Positions 54,381 to 64,000 of a stretch of DNA of 64,000 bases are shown here, piece by piece; the first letter of the stretch is position 1, and the number at the start of each line of letters is the position of its first letter. Both the position numbers and the translations under genes were made by a program. The notes beneath the pieces are model-generated. The model searched no databases and was not told the origin of the DNA. It saw only the letters and a list, made by a program, of their open reading frames with translations. This DNA is from Mucilaginibacter rivuli (lineage in GTDB: Bacteria > Bacteroidota > Bacteroidia > Sphingobacteriales > Sphingobacteriaceae). The stretch covers positions 434,001 through 498,000 of the forward strand of contig NZ_JAHXPQ010000002.1 of assembly GCF_019391655.1 (NCBI RefSeq), written 5' to 3'.

Positions 54381-55451
54381 ATGTACGAAGACAGAATTTT
54401 GCAATTACTGGCCCGTAAAATGGCCGGTGAAGCATCTGGGGATGAGCTAAAAGAGCTAAACTCTTTATTAGAGCAGTATCCGGACAATCTGTACTATGAG
54501 GAAATTTTAAAGCAATTGTGGGATCAAAAGCCCGCGGATAGTATTGATGTTGATGAGGCTTTTAACAGGCATAAAGATCAGTATAGTTCGGATTTTGAAC
54601 TGACAGTTCGGTCATCGCAAAAGTTGCGGTTTTTCACTATTCAAAGGATGTTAGTTGCTGCAACAATACTTTTAATAGCAGCTGCAGCTTTTTATTTTTA
54701 TCAGTCACAAAACCTATCACAACAAGGATCACTCTTTACCGAAATTACAACTACCAAAGGTATCCGCAAGAAATTCAGCCTGCCCGATGGTACACAAGTT
54801 TGGCTAAACGGAAATAGCAAGATCACTTTTGATAACAATATGAATACCAGCCCAACCAGGCTGGTGAAATTAATTGGGGAGGCCTATTTTGATGTTACTA
54901 AAAACAAGCGTAGGCCATTTATTATTCACACCGATAAGTTTTCGATTAGGGTTTTGGGCACCGCCTTTAACGTAAAAGCATACCCTGGCGATAAAAAAAC
55001 CGAAGCGACATTAATACGGGGCATGATAGAACTCACTATAAACGACAGTTTACAGGAGAAATTTATTTTGAGGCCCAACGAAAAATTTGCCATGGCATAT
55101 TCTAAGCCGCAAATTACTACTGCTGCCGATGCCGAGATATTACCTGTAGCACAACATCGAAAATTGGTTATTGAAGATATTAAGCCAGTTGAGATTGCCA
55201 GCAAGCAATATATTGAAGAAACATCTTGGGTCGATAATAAATTGGTTTTTAAAAATGAATCGATGGAAGAGCTTATCCCCGAACTGGAGCGCTGGTATAA
55301 TGTAAAGATCGAGATCAATAATGACCGGGTTAAAAAGTACCACTTTACAGGTGTGTTTCAAAACGAAACCCTTGTACAGGCTTTAACATACATGCAAATA
55401 ATCAGACCATTTACATTTAAAATAGATAAATATGACGTGAAAATCAACTAA
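54381..55451 (+). CDS. FecR-family anti-sigma factor
   Basis: The 356-residue product has a cytoplasmic N-terminus, one membrane segment near 90-108 (MLVAATILLIAAAAFYFY), a periplasmic FecR domain (about 125-230: KFSLPDGTQVWLNGNSKITF, GEAYFDVTKN, FSIRVLGTAFNVKAY) and a C-terminal DUF4974-type domain (about 285-355). It holds the ECF sigma factor and releases it when the STN domain of the cognate transporter signals ligand. Gene order sigma, FecR, SusC with STN, SusD is the standard arrangement. Confidence 0.95.
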   Translation: MYEDRILQLLARKMAGEASGDELKELNSLLEQYPDNLYYEEILKQLWDQKPADSIDVDEAFNRHKDQYSSDFELTVRSSQKLRFFTIQRMLVAATILLIAAAAFYFYQSQNLSQQGSLFTEITTTKGIRKKFSLPDGTQVWLNGNSKITFDNNMNTSPTRLVKLIGEAYFDVTKNKRRPFIIHTDKFSIRVLGTAFNVKAYPGDKKTEATLIRGMIELTINDSLQEKFILRPNEKFAMAYSKPQITTAADAEILPVAQHRKLVIEDIKPVEIASKQYIEETSWVDNKLVFKNESMEELIPELERWYNVKIEINNDRVKKYHFTGVFQNETLVQALTYMQIIRPFTFKIDKYDVKIN

Positions 55452-55576
55452 TCCTAAAAATAAGATTAAGTAAGCGGAAGGTGCTCGAACACCCCCCGCC
55501 GAAATCTGTAATCTTTTGGCTCGGGTATAATACCCTCTTATTAACAGATTGTTTAATTAATTAAACCTTTAAATCT

Positions 55577-58500
55577 ATGAAAAAAAATCAACTTCATAGT
55601 AATGGCTCTCTATTTTACCCCTACAAAAAATATTTTCTAATGCTCAAATGTGTTTTTATTTTGACTTTTTTGTTTTGCCTTAGAGTGTCGGCAAATACAT
55701 ATTCACAAAATGTGAGTATGGATATCAAAAACGTTGATCTTAAGAAAGCGCTTTCTGTACTTGAAAGGAAGAGCGATATCCGCATTCTATACAGCGAAGA
55801 AGTGTTGCCTACCGATAAGCAGATCACACTGAAGGTAACTAACACGCCCTATTTAAATGTACTTCAAAACTTTCTGTTAAATACCAACTTAACATACAGG
55901 GTTTTAGAAAACGGGCTTGTTATTATTGCCCCGATTGGCACCGATATTAAAAACACCGAAATTAAAGGTAAGGTTATTGACGATAAAGGCGAGCCTTTAC
56001 CGGGTGTTATAGTAAAAGTGAAAGGTGCACAAACCGGAACGTCTACCGATGTTTATGGTAACTACACACTAAATTTACCCGATGCCAACGTAACCCTTGT
56101 TTTTACATACCTGGGTTTTGCACCACAGGAAGTTGCCGTAAATGGCAAAGCTGTAGTAAACGTTACCCTGTTGCCAAACTCAAAATCGCTTAACGAAGTA
56201 GTTGTTGTTGGGTATGGTACACAAAGGAGAGGAGATGTATCGGGTGCTATAGCTTCGGTTAACATGGAGAAGCTTAAAGAAGTACCGGCTACCAATTTAA
56301 CCAACGCTTTACAAGGCCAGGTTGCAGGTTTGGTAGCAACGCCAAGCTCATTCAGGCCAGGTTCTGGTGCTGCGGTTCGTATCAGGGGTAACCGGTCATT
56401 AACAGCCGATAACAACCCCTTATATGTAGTTGATGGTATTCCTATCACTTACAGTATTGATGATATTAACCCATTAGATATTGAGTCTATCGACGTATTG
56501 AAAGATGCATCAGCCACAGCCGTATATGGCTCGCGTGGTGCTAATGGTGTTATCCAGATCACTACTAAAAGAGGAAAATCAGGTAAGTTGAGTATTGATT
56601 ACAGCGGAAGCACTTCATTTGATAATATACTTAGAAAACTCAGTATATATAATGGTGCCGAGTTTGCCCAGTTCAGGCGCGATGCATTTATCGGTTCGGG
56701 TGTGTACAACAACGGTGTAGCTGCAAATAAATTTTACTACCCCGATCCGCTGGCTGATTATTTACTTTTTAATGGCGACCCAAGCCTTTGGCAATCGGTT
56801 TTACAGGGTTATACCTTTACACAATATGATCCGGCCAACAAAATATTTGTAGCACAAACCAGGCCCACAACCCCCGAGGAGCAAGCTGTTATGGCAAAAC
56901 TGGGATACCCTGTTTTAACAAATGTTGCTATATACGACCCTTCAAAAATACCTACCTACGATTGGCAAAGCCAGGCTTTACGTACAGGTGTTACACAAAG
57001 CCATAACCTGTCGTTATCAGGTGGTTCAGAAAAATTCAGGAGTACATTGTCTGCCGGGTTTTTTAATCAAAAGGGTATTGAGTACGGGCAGGATTATACC
57101 CGTTATTCGTTCAGCACAAATAATAACTTTAAGCCAAATGAAATTATTGATATTGGTGCAAACATTAACTACAATAACGCCGTGCAAAATGTTGGCCCTG
57201 ACGAATACGCAGGAGCAAGCGGACAGTTCCCGTTATCGCAGCCGTACGATGCAAACGGAAACTTTATATTATTCCCGGGTAATGATGGCAATGTTGTTAA
57301 TCCTCTTAACGATCGGAATGCTGTATTGAATGAAATAAAAACGAATCGTTTATTAGCTAACATATATGCACAAGTTAATGTTTTAAAAGGCTTGAATTAC
57401 AGGATCGCCTTTGGCGCGGATATGAACGACACGCGGCAGGGAACCTTTAATGGCGCTATTTCAAGTGCGAGTTCGGGAAATCCGGCAAGTGCTACTTATC
57501 AAACAACTTACGGCTTTGTTTGGACATTGCAAAATCAATTAAGCTACACAAAAACTATAAAAAAGCATACCATTAGTGCTACAGCAGTTCAGGAATTGCA
57601 AAAGGATAGGGTAGAGGTAGCTAAAGTTGGTGCCAACAATTTATCTTATGAAAGCCAAAAATGGTATTCTTTAGCAAACAATACCCTAGGTACTATCAAC
57701 TCTTTGGCATTACCAACAGGTGTACTTCCATTTTCACAACGCCAGTTAGTTGGATATTTAGGCAGGTTAAGCTATTCTTATGATAGCAGGTACGTTGTAA
57801 CGTTAGGTTACCGTTTGGATCAATCGTCGGTTTTTGCCGAAGATAAGGCAGGCCAGGCGTTCCCTTCCGTTTCTGTAGCATGGAAAATAGACCAGGAACC
57901 ATTTATGAAAAACCTGAGTTTTATTGATGAATTGAAACTGCGTGGTGGCATAGGTTCGGTAGGCCAATCCGGCATTCCACCATATTTAACACGCGGTCCG
58001 TTAAACTCAACCCCAACTCAGTATAATTTTGGTGCCAATCCTGCACCGGGTTATGCACCCCAAAACTTACCATTGCCTGATTTAAGCTGGGAAAAAACAA
58101 CCACAAAAAATATAGCTTTGGATTATAGCTTTTTAAAAGGGAGGATTGCAGGTTCAATTGATGTTTATCAATCCAACTCAAACGAGATCCAAAAAGCAGC
58201 CATTCCTTCGGCATCAGGCTACAGCAGTTACTACGTTAACCTTGGCGAAGTACAAAATAAGGGTATCGAAATATCTGTTAACACGGTTAACATAACCAAG
58301 CCTAAGGGTTTTAAATGGACTACCAGTATTACCTTTTCTGCAAATAAAGAACAGATCACTTATTTAACCGCCAATGGTGTTGATGATATTGGTAACCAAT
58401 GGTTTTTAGGTCAGCCGGTTAAAAACTATAATGATTACCAGGGCCATGGTATTTTTCAATATAGCGATACCCAACCGGGTGGTATATTGTATGATTACTT

Positions 58501-59107
58501 TTGGAAAAAAACCAGTAATAAAACCGACCCTAATTTTCAGCCCGGACGTATCCGTGTTGATGATATAAATGGTGATACGGTTATTACATCGGCCGATAAG
58601 GTTAACCTGGGCTCTCCAAATCCTAAATGGACCGCGGGTATCAGTAATACAATATCTTACAAAGGGTTTGATCTATCTACATTCATATATATCAGCCAGG
58701 GTTCGTTGTTGCGCGATATCAGACCAGGATTGGTTGGCCGTTATGAATCTGTAAAAGTAAATTACTGGACACCAACCAACCCATCTAATGATTACCAGCA
58801 GCCCAATACTTTAAGCGATATACCGCTTTACTGGCAGGCTATAAGCTTTAGGGACGGATCGTTTGTAAAAGTAAAAAGCATACAGTTAACATACCACGTT
58901 CCGGCTGCTTTATTAAAGAGGTTTAGCATCAGTAACCTGAGCTTGTCTGTTAATGCCGTTAACCCGTTCTTGTTTAGTAAATATGACAGGTACGATCCGG
59001 AAACTGTTCCTTACACATCAACTTATCCGTCAAGCAGTACTGCCAACCCGGCACCTACTTCTTACAGCTATAGGAGTATCGTGTTCGGCTTAAAGGTTGG
59101 ATTGTAA
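55577..59107 (+). CDS. SusC-like TonB-dependent transporter with STN signalling domain
   Basis: The 1176-residue product has a signal segment (about 20-42), an STN domain (about 45-115: VSMDIKNVDLKKALSVLE) that contacts FecR, a carboxypeptidase-regulatory-like domain (about 125-205), a plug with SIDVLKDASATAVYGSRGANGVI and a long barrel ending in LKVGL. It both imports a glycan and signals its presence to the sigma factor. A later ATG (residue 21) is an alternative start closer to the signal peptide. Confidence 0.95.
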   Translation: MKKNQLHSNGSLFYPYKKYFLMLKCVFILTFLFCLRVSANTYSQNVSMDIKNVDLKKALSVLERKSDIRILYSEEVLPTDKQITLKVTNTPYLNVLQNFLLNTNLTYRVLENGLVIIAPIGTDIKNTEIKGKVIDDKGEPLPGVIVKVKGAQTGTSTDVYGNYTLNLPDANVTLVFTYLGFAPQEVAVNGKAVVNVTLLPNSKSLNEVVVVGYGTQRRGDVSGAIASVNMEKLKEVPATNLTNALQGQVAGLVATPSSFRPGSGAAVRIRGNRSLTADNNPLYVVDGIPITYSIDDINPLDIESIDVLKDASATAVYGSRGANGVIQITTKRGKSGKLSIDYSGSTSFDNILRKLSIYNGAEFAQFRRDAFIGSGVYNNGVAANKFYYPDPLADYLLFNGDPSLWQSVLQGYTFTQYDPANKIFVAQTRPTTPEEQAVMAKLGYPVLTNVAIYDPSKIPTYDWQSQALRTGVTQSHNLSLSGGSEKFRSTLSAGFFNQKGIEYGQDYTRYSFSTNNNFKPNEIIDIGANINYNNAVQNVGPDEYAGASGQFPLSQPYDANGNFILFPGNDGNVVNPLNDRNAVLNEIKTNRLLANIYAQVNVLKGLNYRIAFGADMNDTRQGTFNGAISSASSGNPASATYQTTYGFVWTLQNQLSYTKTIKKHTISATAVQELQKDRVEVAKVGANNLSYESQKWYSLANNTLGTINSLALPTGVLPFSQRQLVGYLGRLSYSYDSRYVVTLGYRLDQSSVFAEDKAGQAFPSVSVAWKIDQEPFMKNLSFIDELKLRGGIGSVGQSGIPPYLTRGPLNSTPTQYNFGANPAPGYAPQNLPLPDLSWEKTTTKNIALDYSFLKGRIAGSIDVYQSNSNEIQKAAIPSASGYSSYYVNLGEVQNKGIEISVNTVNITKPKGFKWTTSITFSANKEQITYLTANGVDDIGNQWFLGQPVKNYNDYQGHGIFQYSDTQPGGILYDYFWKKTSNKTDPNFQPGRIRVDDINGDTVITSADKVNLGSPNPKWTAGISNTISYKGFDLSTFIYISQGSLLRDIRPGLVGRYESVKVNYWTPTNPSNDYQQPNTLSDIPLYWQAISFRDGSFVKVKSIQLTYHVPAALLKRFSISNLSLSVNAVNPFLFSKYDRYDPETVPYTSTYPSSSTANPAPTSYSYRSIVFGLKVGL

Positions 59108-59133
59108 ATCGTTAATTAATTAAAACTAAGAAG

Positions 59134-61107
59134 ATGAAAAAATATATCATACCGGTATTAACCATATTAATGGTTTTCGGCACTACATCTTGCAAAAAAT
59201 TCCTGAAAGAGGACCTGGTAAGTACGCTTACGCAAGATTACTATAATACAGATCAAGGGCTTGAAGATCTTGTACGTTCAGCTTATACACCTGTGAGGTG
59301 GAAGTTTGAGGGTGAGCAGGCATACGCCTTGCACAACTTTGGTACAGATGAGTTTATTTTAGGCGATCAGTTTAACTTTGTTTATTATAACACTTACGAT
59401 CCAAGCTTAAACTCGGGCGAAGGATTATTAAACGCGCTCTGGACAAACAATTATGATGGTATAAACCGTTGTAATATTGGTATTGAGCGTATTCCGTTAT
59501 ATAATAATGGTTCTTCAAAAACCCTGGGTACAAACGCTCAGAAAACACAACGCCTGGCCGAACTGCGTTTTTTGCGTGCTTACTATTATTTTTATATGGT
59601 ACAGCAGTTTGGCGGTGTACCTATCGTATTAAAATCAAGCACAAATGTTCAAACTGATTTTCAACGTGCCAGTATTGCCGAAGTTTATAATGTTATTATA
59701 TCCGATCTGCAATTTGCCAAAAACAACCTTACAGCAACCAATACAGAATTGGGCAGAGCTACAAAAGGCGCTGCGCAACACTTTTTGGCAAAAGCGTATT
59801 TAACACGGGGCAGCGCCGTAACCGAGCAGCGTGGCCAGCAGCCTACTGATATTGATAGCGCTATATTTTACTCAACGGCGGTTATTAATAGTGGTACGTA
59901 CGCGCTTGAGTCCGACTATATGAATTTATGGAACGGTACTTACCCGGCGGGTTATCCAAATGTACAAACACCTGCGGTTGGAGTTAACGGAACAGCGCCG
60001 GCAGGTGATTATTCAAAAATTCAGGCATCAAATAATAGCAAGGAAGTGATTTTTGCGGCACAGTTTATCAATAACGTAACCGCTGATGGTACAACCGGTA
60101 ACCGTACGCATGAGTATTATATTTGTCAATATGATTTGGGCATACCGGGATTGATACGAAACCAGGATAACTTTAATGGCAGGCCATTTCGCCGTTTGGG
60201 CCCATCGGACTATACGATAGATATTTTTGACAGGAAGAACGACTCACGCTTTTATAAAAGCTTTGTAACCGCTTATTATTCAAATGTAAATACAAGCGTT
60301 CCTAAATTTCCTACGCCATACCCGGCCAACCCTGCATTGGCAGGCCAGCTTAAATATGGTATTGGCGATACTGCTGCTTTGTTTATTGTGAATAACAAGA
60401 ATACCACACTTACAGCTGCCCAAATTGCAAACTACAGGTATACTGTGTTTGCAAGGTATTACCTTAACGGCGCTACGCTAACATCGGGCTTTAACAACAA
60501 TAAATACCTTACATTACGTAAGTTTTTAGATCCTGTTCGTGTTACTACAAACTTTAATGAAGAGCGCGGAGTTAAAAACGGTATCCTTGCCCGTTTGGGG
60601 GAAACCTACTTAATTGCAGCAGAAGCCTATGGCCGTAAGGGTGATTACACCAATGCATTGATCTATGTAAATAAACTAAGGCAACGTGCCGCTTTTCATG
60701 CAGGCGAATTTAAAAATCCGCAAACATGGATGTTTGATGGTGGTACAAAAGGGGATGTAACAGATACTTACATTAACATGATAGCTACTCCAACATTGTT
60801 TACCACCAACGCGCCAAGCGAAAACTACCCGGCAAGTGCTAATACTGACGCGACTCGCTTTATAGCTTTTATGCTAAACGAGCGTACAAGGGAACTTTGT
60901 GGCGAATTATACCGTTGGGAAGACCTGGTACGAACAGAAACATTGTATGACCGTACATTGCTGTTTAACAAGGATGCTACCAGCCTTAAAACGTACAGTA
61001 AACTTAGGCCGATACCGGTACAACAAATTAACCTGACCACCAAAAATGGACAGCCATTGAGCCCTACTGATAAACAAAACTATCAGAACCCGGGTTATAC
61101 TAATTAA
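59134..61107 (+). CDS. SusD-like glycan-binding lipoprotein
   Basis: The 657-residue product has a lipoprotein signal (VLTILMVFGTTSC, cysteine 20), a SusD N-terminal domain with LRFLRAYYYFYMVQQFGGVPIVLK, TPR-like helices and a C-terminal RagB-like domain with LNERTRELCGELYRWEDLVRTE. It is longer than the SusD at 33140 by about 130 residues. It partners the STN-type SusC 26 bases upstream. The glycan is unknown. Confidence 0.94.
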   Translation: MKKYIIPVLTILMVFGTTSCKKFLKEDLVSTLTQDYYNTDQGLEDLVRSAYTPVRWKFEGEQAYALHNFGTDEFILGDQFNFVYYNTYDPSLNSGEGLLNALWTNNYDGINRCNIGIERIPLYNNGSSKTLGTNAQKTQRLAELRFLRAYYYFYMVQQFGGVPIVLKSSTNVQTDFQRASIAEVYNVIISDLQFAKNNLTATNTELGRATKGAAQHFLAKAYLTRGSAVTEQRGQQPTDIDSAIFYSTAVINSGTYALESDYMNLWNGTYPAGYPNVQTPAVGVNGTAPAGDYSKIQASNNSKEVIFAAQFINNVTADGTTGNRTHEYYICQYDLGIPGLIRNQDNFNGRPFRRLGPSDYTIDIFDRKNDSRFYKSFVTAYYSNVNTSVPKFPTPYPANPALAGQLKYGIGDTAALFIVNNKNTTLTAAQIANYRYTVFARYYLNGATLTSGFNNNKYLTLRKFLDPVRVTTNFNEERGVKNGILARLGETYLIAAEAYGRKGDYTNALIYVNKLRQRAAFHAGEFKNPQTWMFDGGTKGDVTDTYINMIATPTLFTTNAPSENYPASANTDATRFIAFMLNERTRELCGELYRWEDLVRTETLYDRTLLFNKDATSLKTYSKLRPIPVQQINLTTKNGQPLSPTDKQNYQNPGYTN

Positions 61108-61131
61108 CAGTAATTAAAAAGCTGGGTTATA

Positions 61132-61162
61132 AAAAAGCTCCCCAAAGTTTGGGGAGCTTTTT
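61132..61162. terminator. Perfect hairpin terminator between convergent genes
   Basis: AAAAAGCTCCCCAAA and its exact complement pair around a single G. With T runs on both sides it can end both the SusD transcript and the opposing peptidase transcript. Confidence 0.92.
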
Positions 61163-61189
61163 GTTGTTTTAAACCTGAGTTTTACAGTT

Positions 61190-63517
61190 TTATTGCCCAC
61201 CCATTCGCGGCGATTTTAGCAGGTATTGTTTAGGTGGCTCGACGCCTAAAAGGTATTTAACAAAGTAATCCCAGCGGCGGCGCATCATATATGGGCCATA
61301 TTGGCCATAGCCATGTGCACTGTTTGGAAAAATAACAAGGTCATAATCTTTATTGGCTTTTTCTAAGGCCTCAACAACAAGCAGTGTATTTTGTGGTGGT
61401 ACATTATTATCCATTAAGCCGTGGGCAAGCATCAATTTGCCTTTTAGGTTTTTTGCATAAAGTTGATTTGCCTGTGCTGCATAATCTGAGTTAGATGTTA
61501 GTCCATTATATCTTTCGCCCCAATCATCCTCATAATTGCGGTTATCATGGTTGCCGGATTCTGATATGCCAACCTTAAAGAAATCAGGGAAGCGGAACAT
61601 GGCGCATGCCGTAGCAAAACCACCGCCCGAGTGCCCCCATATACCTACTTTACCGGTATCAATATAAGTGTACTTTTGGGCAAGCTGCCGTATGCCGGTA
61701 ATTTGGTCGGGCAGGGTGTTTTCGGCCATATTTCCATAGCTCAGGTCATGGAAAGTTTTAGAGCGTAACGGGTTACTTGTGCCTTCTATCATTACTACAA
61801 TAAAGCCTAACTCGGCAAGTGCCTGGTTATCTCCCCTTGATGCCGCGAACGACCAGCTACCCACGCTACCACCCTGGGGGCCCGGATAGATATAATCAAT
61901 GATCGGATATTTTTTATTAGGATCCAGATTTGCAGGGGTAAACATAAGCCCGTAAATATCGGTTTTACCGTCTTTTGCTTTTACCGAAAAGGGCGTTACC
62001 GGTTTCCAGCCCGAAGCTACCAATCTCGAAATATCAACTTTTTCCAAACTACCAATCAGTCGCCCTTCCGTGTTTCTGAATACGGTAACAGGTGGCACAT
62101 CGGGTTTGGAGTAAGTGTCGATAAGAAATTCGCCGGACGGAGATAATGTTGCAGTATGGTTACCACTTTCCGGTGTGAGCACCATAAAGTGCTTACCATC
62201 AAACCCTATTTTGCAAAACTGGCTGAAATACGGATTTTCAGGCTCGTTGCCATCAATATAAAAGTAGATCATCCTTTCTTTTTCATCCACCTTAACTACA
62301 CGGGTAACCACCCAGTTACCATTGGTGATCTGGTTTTTTACTTTCCCGGTAAGGGCATCATATAAATAGAGTTGCCCTTGGTTACTACGCTCAGAAAACC
62401 AAATGATCTCGTTCGTTTTTGATAAATAATGCCAGTTAATACTTCCCCAGCCCGATTCAAACTGTGTAGGTACTGTTTCATCAAAAACCTCGCGAACTGC
62501 ACCTGTGGCAGCATCGGCTATACGTACTTTTTCTTGTTTATGATCGCGGGATGTAGATACAAATGCCAGTTGTGTGGCATCGTCGCTCCATTCTACATCA
62601 TCAAATGTGCCGCTGCTCGAAATATCATCACTTAAGGTAGCGCGGTGAGGGTCGGCAGGTATCTGCAGGTTAATTACTTTTGGGGCGTCAACCTCAATAA
62701 TAACACGCTGAATGGTAGGTATTACTTTATCGCCGGGTAAAGGGTATTTCCATTGCAATAAGGTTGGTTTACCCACATTGGTAGTAACCAAATACATATC
62801 GCTTACTTCGCGCTGGTCCTGTTTAAAGGTGGCTATTTTTTTTGAATCCGGCGACCATTTTAAAATAGCGCCATCGCTTGATTTCCATCCGGCATTATCG
62901 GTAGCATAGCCAAAGTTTTTAATACCATCGGTAGTTAGTTGGGTTTCTTTCCCCGTTTTAACATCCCTAACCCAAAGATTATAATCTTTAATATATGCCG
63001 CGTTGTTACCATCAGGCGAAATTACCTGGTTGCCACCACCGCGCCTTCTGCCGCCAAAACCGCCAGCATTGGTTTCGGGCGGAGTAGAGTTGTCATCTGT
63101 GATTGTGTATGTAGATAGATCTGATTTATACTGTTTGCCTTCAACCTGGAACATCACAAACTTTACATCTGCCGTAAACCAGATAGATTGAAAGGGCAGG
63201 TGCTTTTCATCGTAAGTTTTACCCGTAATGGTGGATAAGGCTGCTGCCAGTTTTGAATGATCAAATGCAGCGGCACGGGTCCCTTTTTTTGCGTTGATCA
63301 ATATAAATTCTGTACCGCTCGCATCGGTACGGCGGTACCAGAAACTGTCGCCCGGCATCCAATTAGGTACTACAGTATATTGGTCAATAAGTGGGGCGGT
63401 ATTGTAGGTAAGTGTGTTTTCGGCACGCTCATAATCTTTTGCGGTAAGTGCAGTTGTTTGAGCGTAGGCGCTAATGGTTGACGCTGCAGATACAACGGTA
63501 AGTAAAAGCTTATTCAT
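61190..63517 (-). CDS. S9 family (DPP-IV-like) prolyl peptidase
   Basis: The 775-residue product has a signal peptide (about 1-19), an N-terminal beta-propeller (about 90-510, with PDGNNAAYIKDYNLWVRD) and a C-terminal alpha/beta hydrolase with serine 630 in IWGHSGGGFA, aspartate in HGLMDNNVPP and histidine in PNSAHGYG, the full S9 triad. A glycine/arginine-rich loop GGFGGRRRGGG lies near 155. It would cleave short peptides in the periplasm. It is upstream of a partial esterase on the other side and convergent with the SusD gene; a direct role in glycan use is not shown. Confidence 0.92.
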   Translation of the reverse strand: MNKLLLTVVSAASTISAYAQTTALTAKDYERAENTLTYNTAPLIDQYTVVPNWMPGDSFWYRRTDASGTEFILINAKKGTRAAAFDHSKLAAALSTITGKTYDEKHLPFQSIWFTADVKFVMFQVEGKQYKSDLSTYTITDDNSTPPETNAGGFGGRRRGGGNQVISPDGNNAAYIKDYNLWVRDVKTGKETQLTTDGIKNFGYATDNAGWKSSDGAILKWSPDSKKIATFKQDQREVSDMYLVTTNVGKPTLLQWKYPLPGDKVIPTIQRVIIEVDAPKVINLQIPADPHRATLSDDISSSGTFDDVEWSDDATQLAFVSTSRDHKQEKVRIADAATGAVREVFDETVPTQFESGWGSINWHYLSKTNEIIWFSERSNQGQLYLYDALTGKVKNQITNGNWVVTRVVKVDEKERMIYFYIDGNEPENPYFSQFCKIGFDGKHFMVLTPESGNHTATLSPSGEFLIDTYSKPDVPPVTVFRNTEGRLIGSLEKVDISRLVASGWKPVTPFSVKAKDGKTDIYGLMFTPANLDPNKKYPIIDYIYPGPQGGSVGSWSFAASRGDNQALAELGFIVVMIEGTSNPLRSKTFHDLSYGNMAENTLPDQITGIRQLAQKYTYIDTGKVGIWGHSGGGFATACAMFRFPDFFKVGISESGNHDNRNYEDDWGERYNGLTSNSDYAAQANQLYAKNLKGKLMLAHGLMDNNVPPQNTLLVVEALEKANKDYDLVIFPNSAHGYGQYGPYMMRRRWDYFVKYLLGVEPPKQYLLKSPRMGGQ

Positions 63518-63635
63518 AGCTGGTAATTAATAAAAGTCTTGTTATTTGTTAAAAGCCAAGATACTGCAAATTTATGGCTTGTCAAGTAACAACACTATGC
63601 CACAAGCTCTGATTAGACTCAACTGAGCACTATTC

Positions 63636-64000
63636 CTACAAAAACTGCTTCATATAATTAAGGTAAATATCATAATCAGATGGAACAGTTCCGTGCCCTC
63701 CCGAATGCATATAATAGCCCAGCGGACGATAGGTTAACGATGTGTCAGCTGCTGCAGGCCATTGACTTTTGCCTGGCCCGTTCATGCCAAATAACTGGTA
63801 AACAGGTTCGGCTGATTGTGCGGCAAGGAACTCGCCTTTTGGGTCCGACCAGTAATCCGTATCACCGGTTTGCATCAACAGGTAGCGCGGTGCCATCAGC
63901 GAAACCAACATGTGGGCATCAACAGGCGAAGCGTTAAAATCATCGGAGTATTTGTGCCAGTTTGCTGCAAATTGGTAAAAATAACGGCTGGTATCCGTCA
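63636..64000 (-). CDS. Partial CE15/acetyl-xylan-esterase-like alpha/beta hydrolase (C-terminal end)
   Basis: The minus-strand frame is open from the right edge to a stop at 63636-63638, giving 121 residues, so the gene continues outside the window. The visible part matches the C-terminus of glucuronoyl-esterase-like hydrolases: FAANWHKYSDDFNASPVDAH, LMAPRYLLMQTGDTDYWSDPKGEFLAA with its acidic residues, and a catalytic histidine candidate in HSGGHGTVPSDYD. Such esterases remove ester groups from uronic acids or acetylated sugars. Its own N-terminus and active-site serine are not visible. Confidence 0.75.
   Translation of the reverse strand, partial: TDTSRYFYQFAANWHKYSDDFNASPVDAHMLVSLMAPRYLLMQTGDTDYWSDPKGEFLAAQSAEPVYQLFGMNGPGKSQWPAAADTSLTYRPLGYYMHSGGHGTVPSDYDIYLNYMKQFL

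Noticed and set aside
1..64000. CRISPR arrays, rRNA genes and insertion sequence transposases
   Set aside because: No regularly spaced repeats, rRNA-like segments or transposase motifs were seen on reading the window and its long open frames.

Overview
The window looks like a chromosome segment of a Bacteroidota bacterium, most likely family Sphingobacteriaceae (Mucilaginibacter or Pedobacter type). The grounds are SusC/SusD pairs, a hybrid two-component regulator, FecR/ECF-sigma-controlled TonB receptors, TAnnTTTG-type promoters, a tRNA end with no encoded CCA, and a dense set of plant-polysaccharide enzymes. The genus is an inference from gene content.

Positions 1-18171 are the right part of an integrated mobile element (ICE or mobilizable island). 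The element carries a MobF/TrwC-type relaxase-helicase with a possible oriT-like inverted repeat just upstream, a membrane protein, an ArdC-type antirestriction protein, a Toprim primase, a protein made of two tandem excisionase-like helix-turn-helix domains, and two tyrosine recombinases. Its right border is a 3' fragment of a tRNA-Ile(CAU) gene at 18126-18171, next to a complete Bacteroidetes-type integrase. An in-frame C-terminal remnant of a second, related integrase follows that gene. The element continues left of the window. Cargo includes a tightly coupled three-gene operon (4118-5671) whose middle protein resembles the actinobacterial DUF6879 family, an XRE regulator facing a perfect 26-bp palindrome, a SHOCT-domain exported protein, and an RHS/YD-repeat protein ending in a metzincin-like zinc protease. 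One base after the RHS gene lies a small lipoprotein gene, a candidate immunity factor. The DUF6879-like operon and the RHS-metzincin/lipoprotein pair are the best candidates here for undescribed systems.

Positions 18172-50690 are a large polysaccharide utilization locus. The upstream block encodes two GH28-type enzymes, a GH105 unsaturated rhamnogalacturonyl hydrolase, an unassigned secreted protein, a GH3 enzyme and a PL6-type lyase. The next block encodes SusC, SusD and a fasciclin-like lipoprotein, then after an internal terminator GH95, GH31, two GH29 and GH27. A hybrid two-component sensor/regulator and an AraC-family regulator close the locus. The enzyme set points to a pectic polymer with fucose, galactose and possibly xylose side chains: galacturonan lyases and hydrolases open the backbone, GH105 removes unsaturated uronic acids, and the fucosidases, alpha-galactosidase, GH31 and GH3 trim branches.

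Positions 50791-64000 hold accessory degradation genes (a right-handed beta-helix protein and a GH43-like beta-propeller) and a second uptake locus: ECF sigma factor, FecR anti-sigma, STN-domain SusC and SusD. These are followed on the opposite strand by an S9 (DPP-IV-like) peptidase and the 3' end of a CE15/acetyl-xylan-esterase-like hydrolase that runs off the right edge. No rRNA, complete tRNA, CRISPR array or insertion sequence was recognised.
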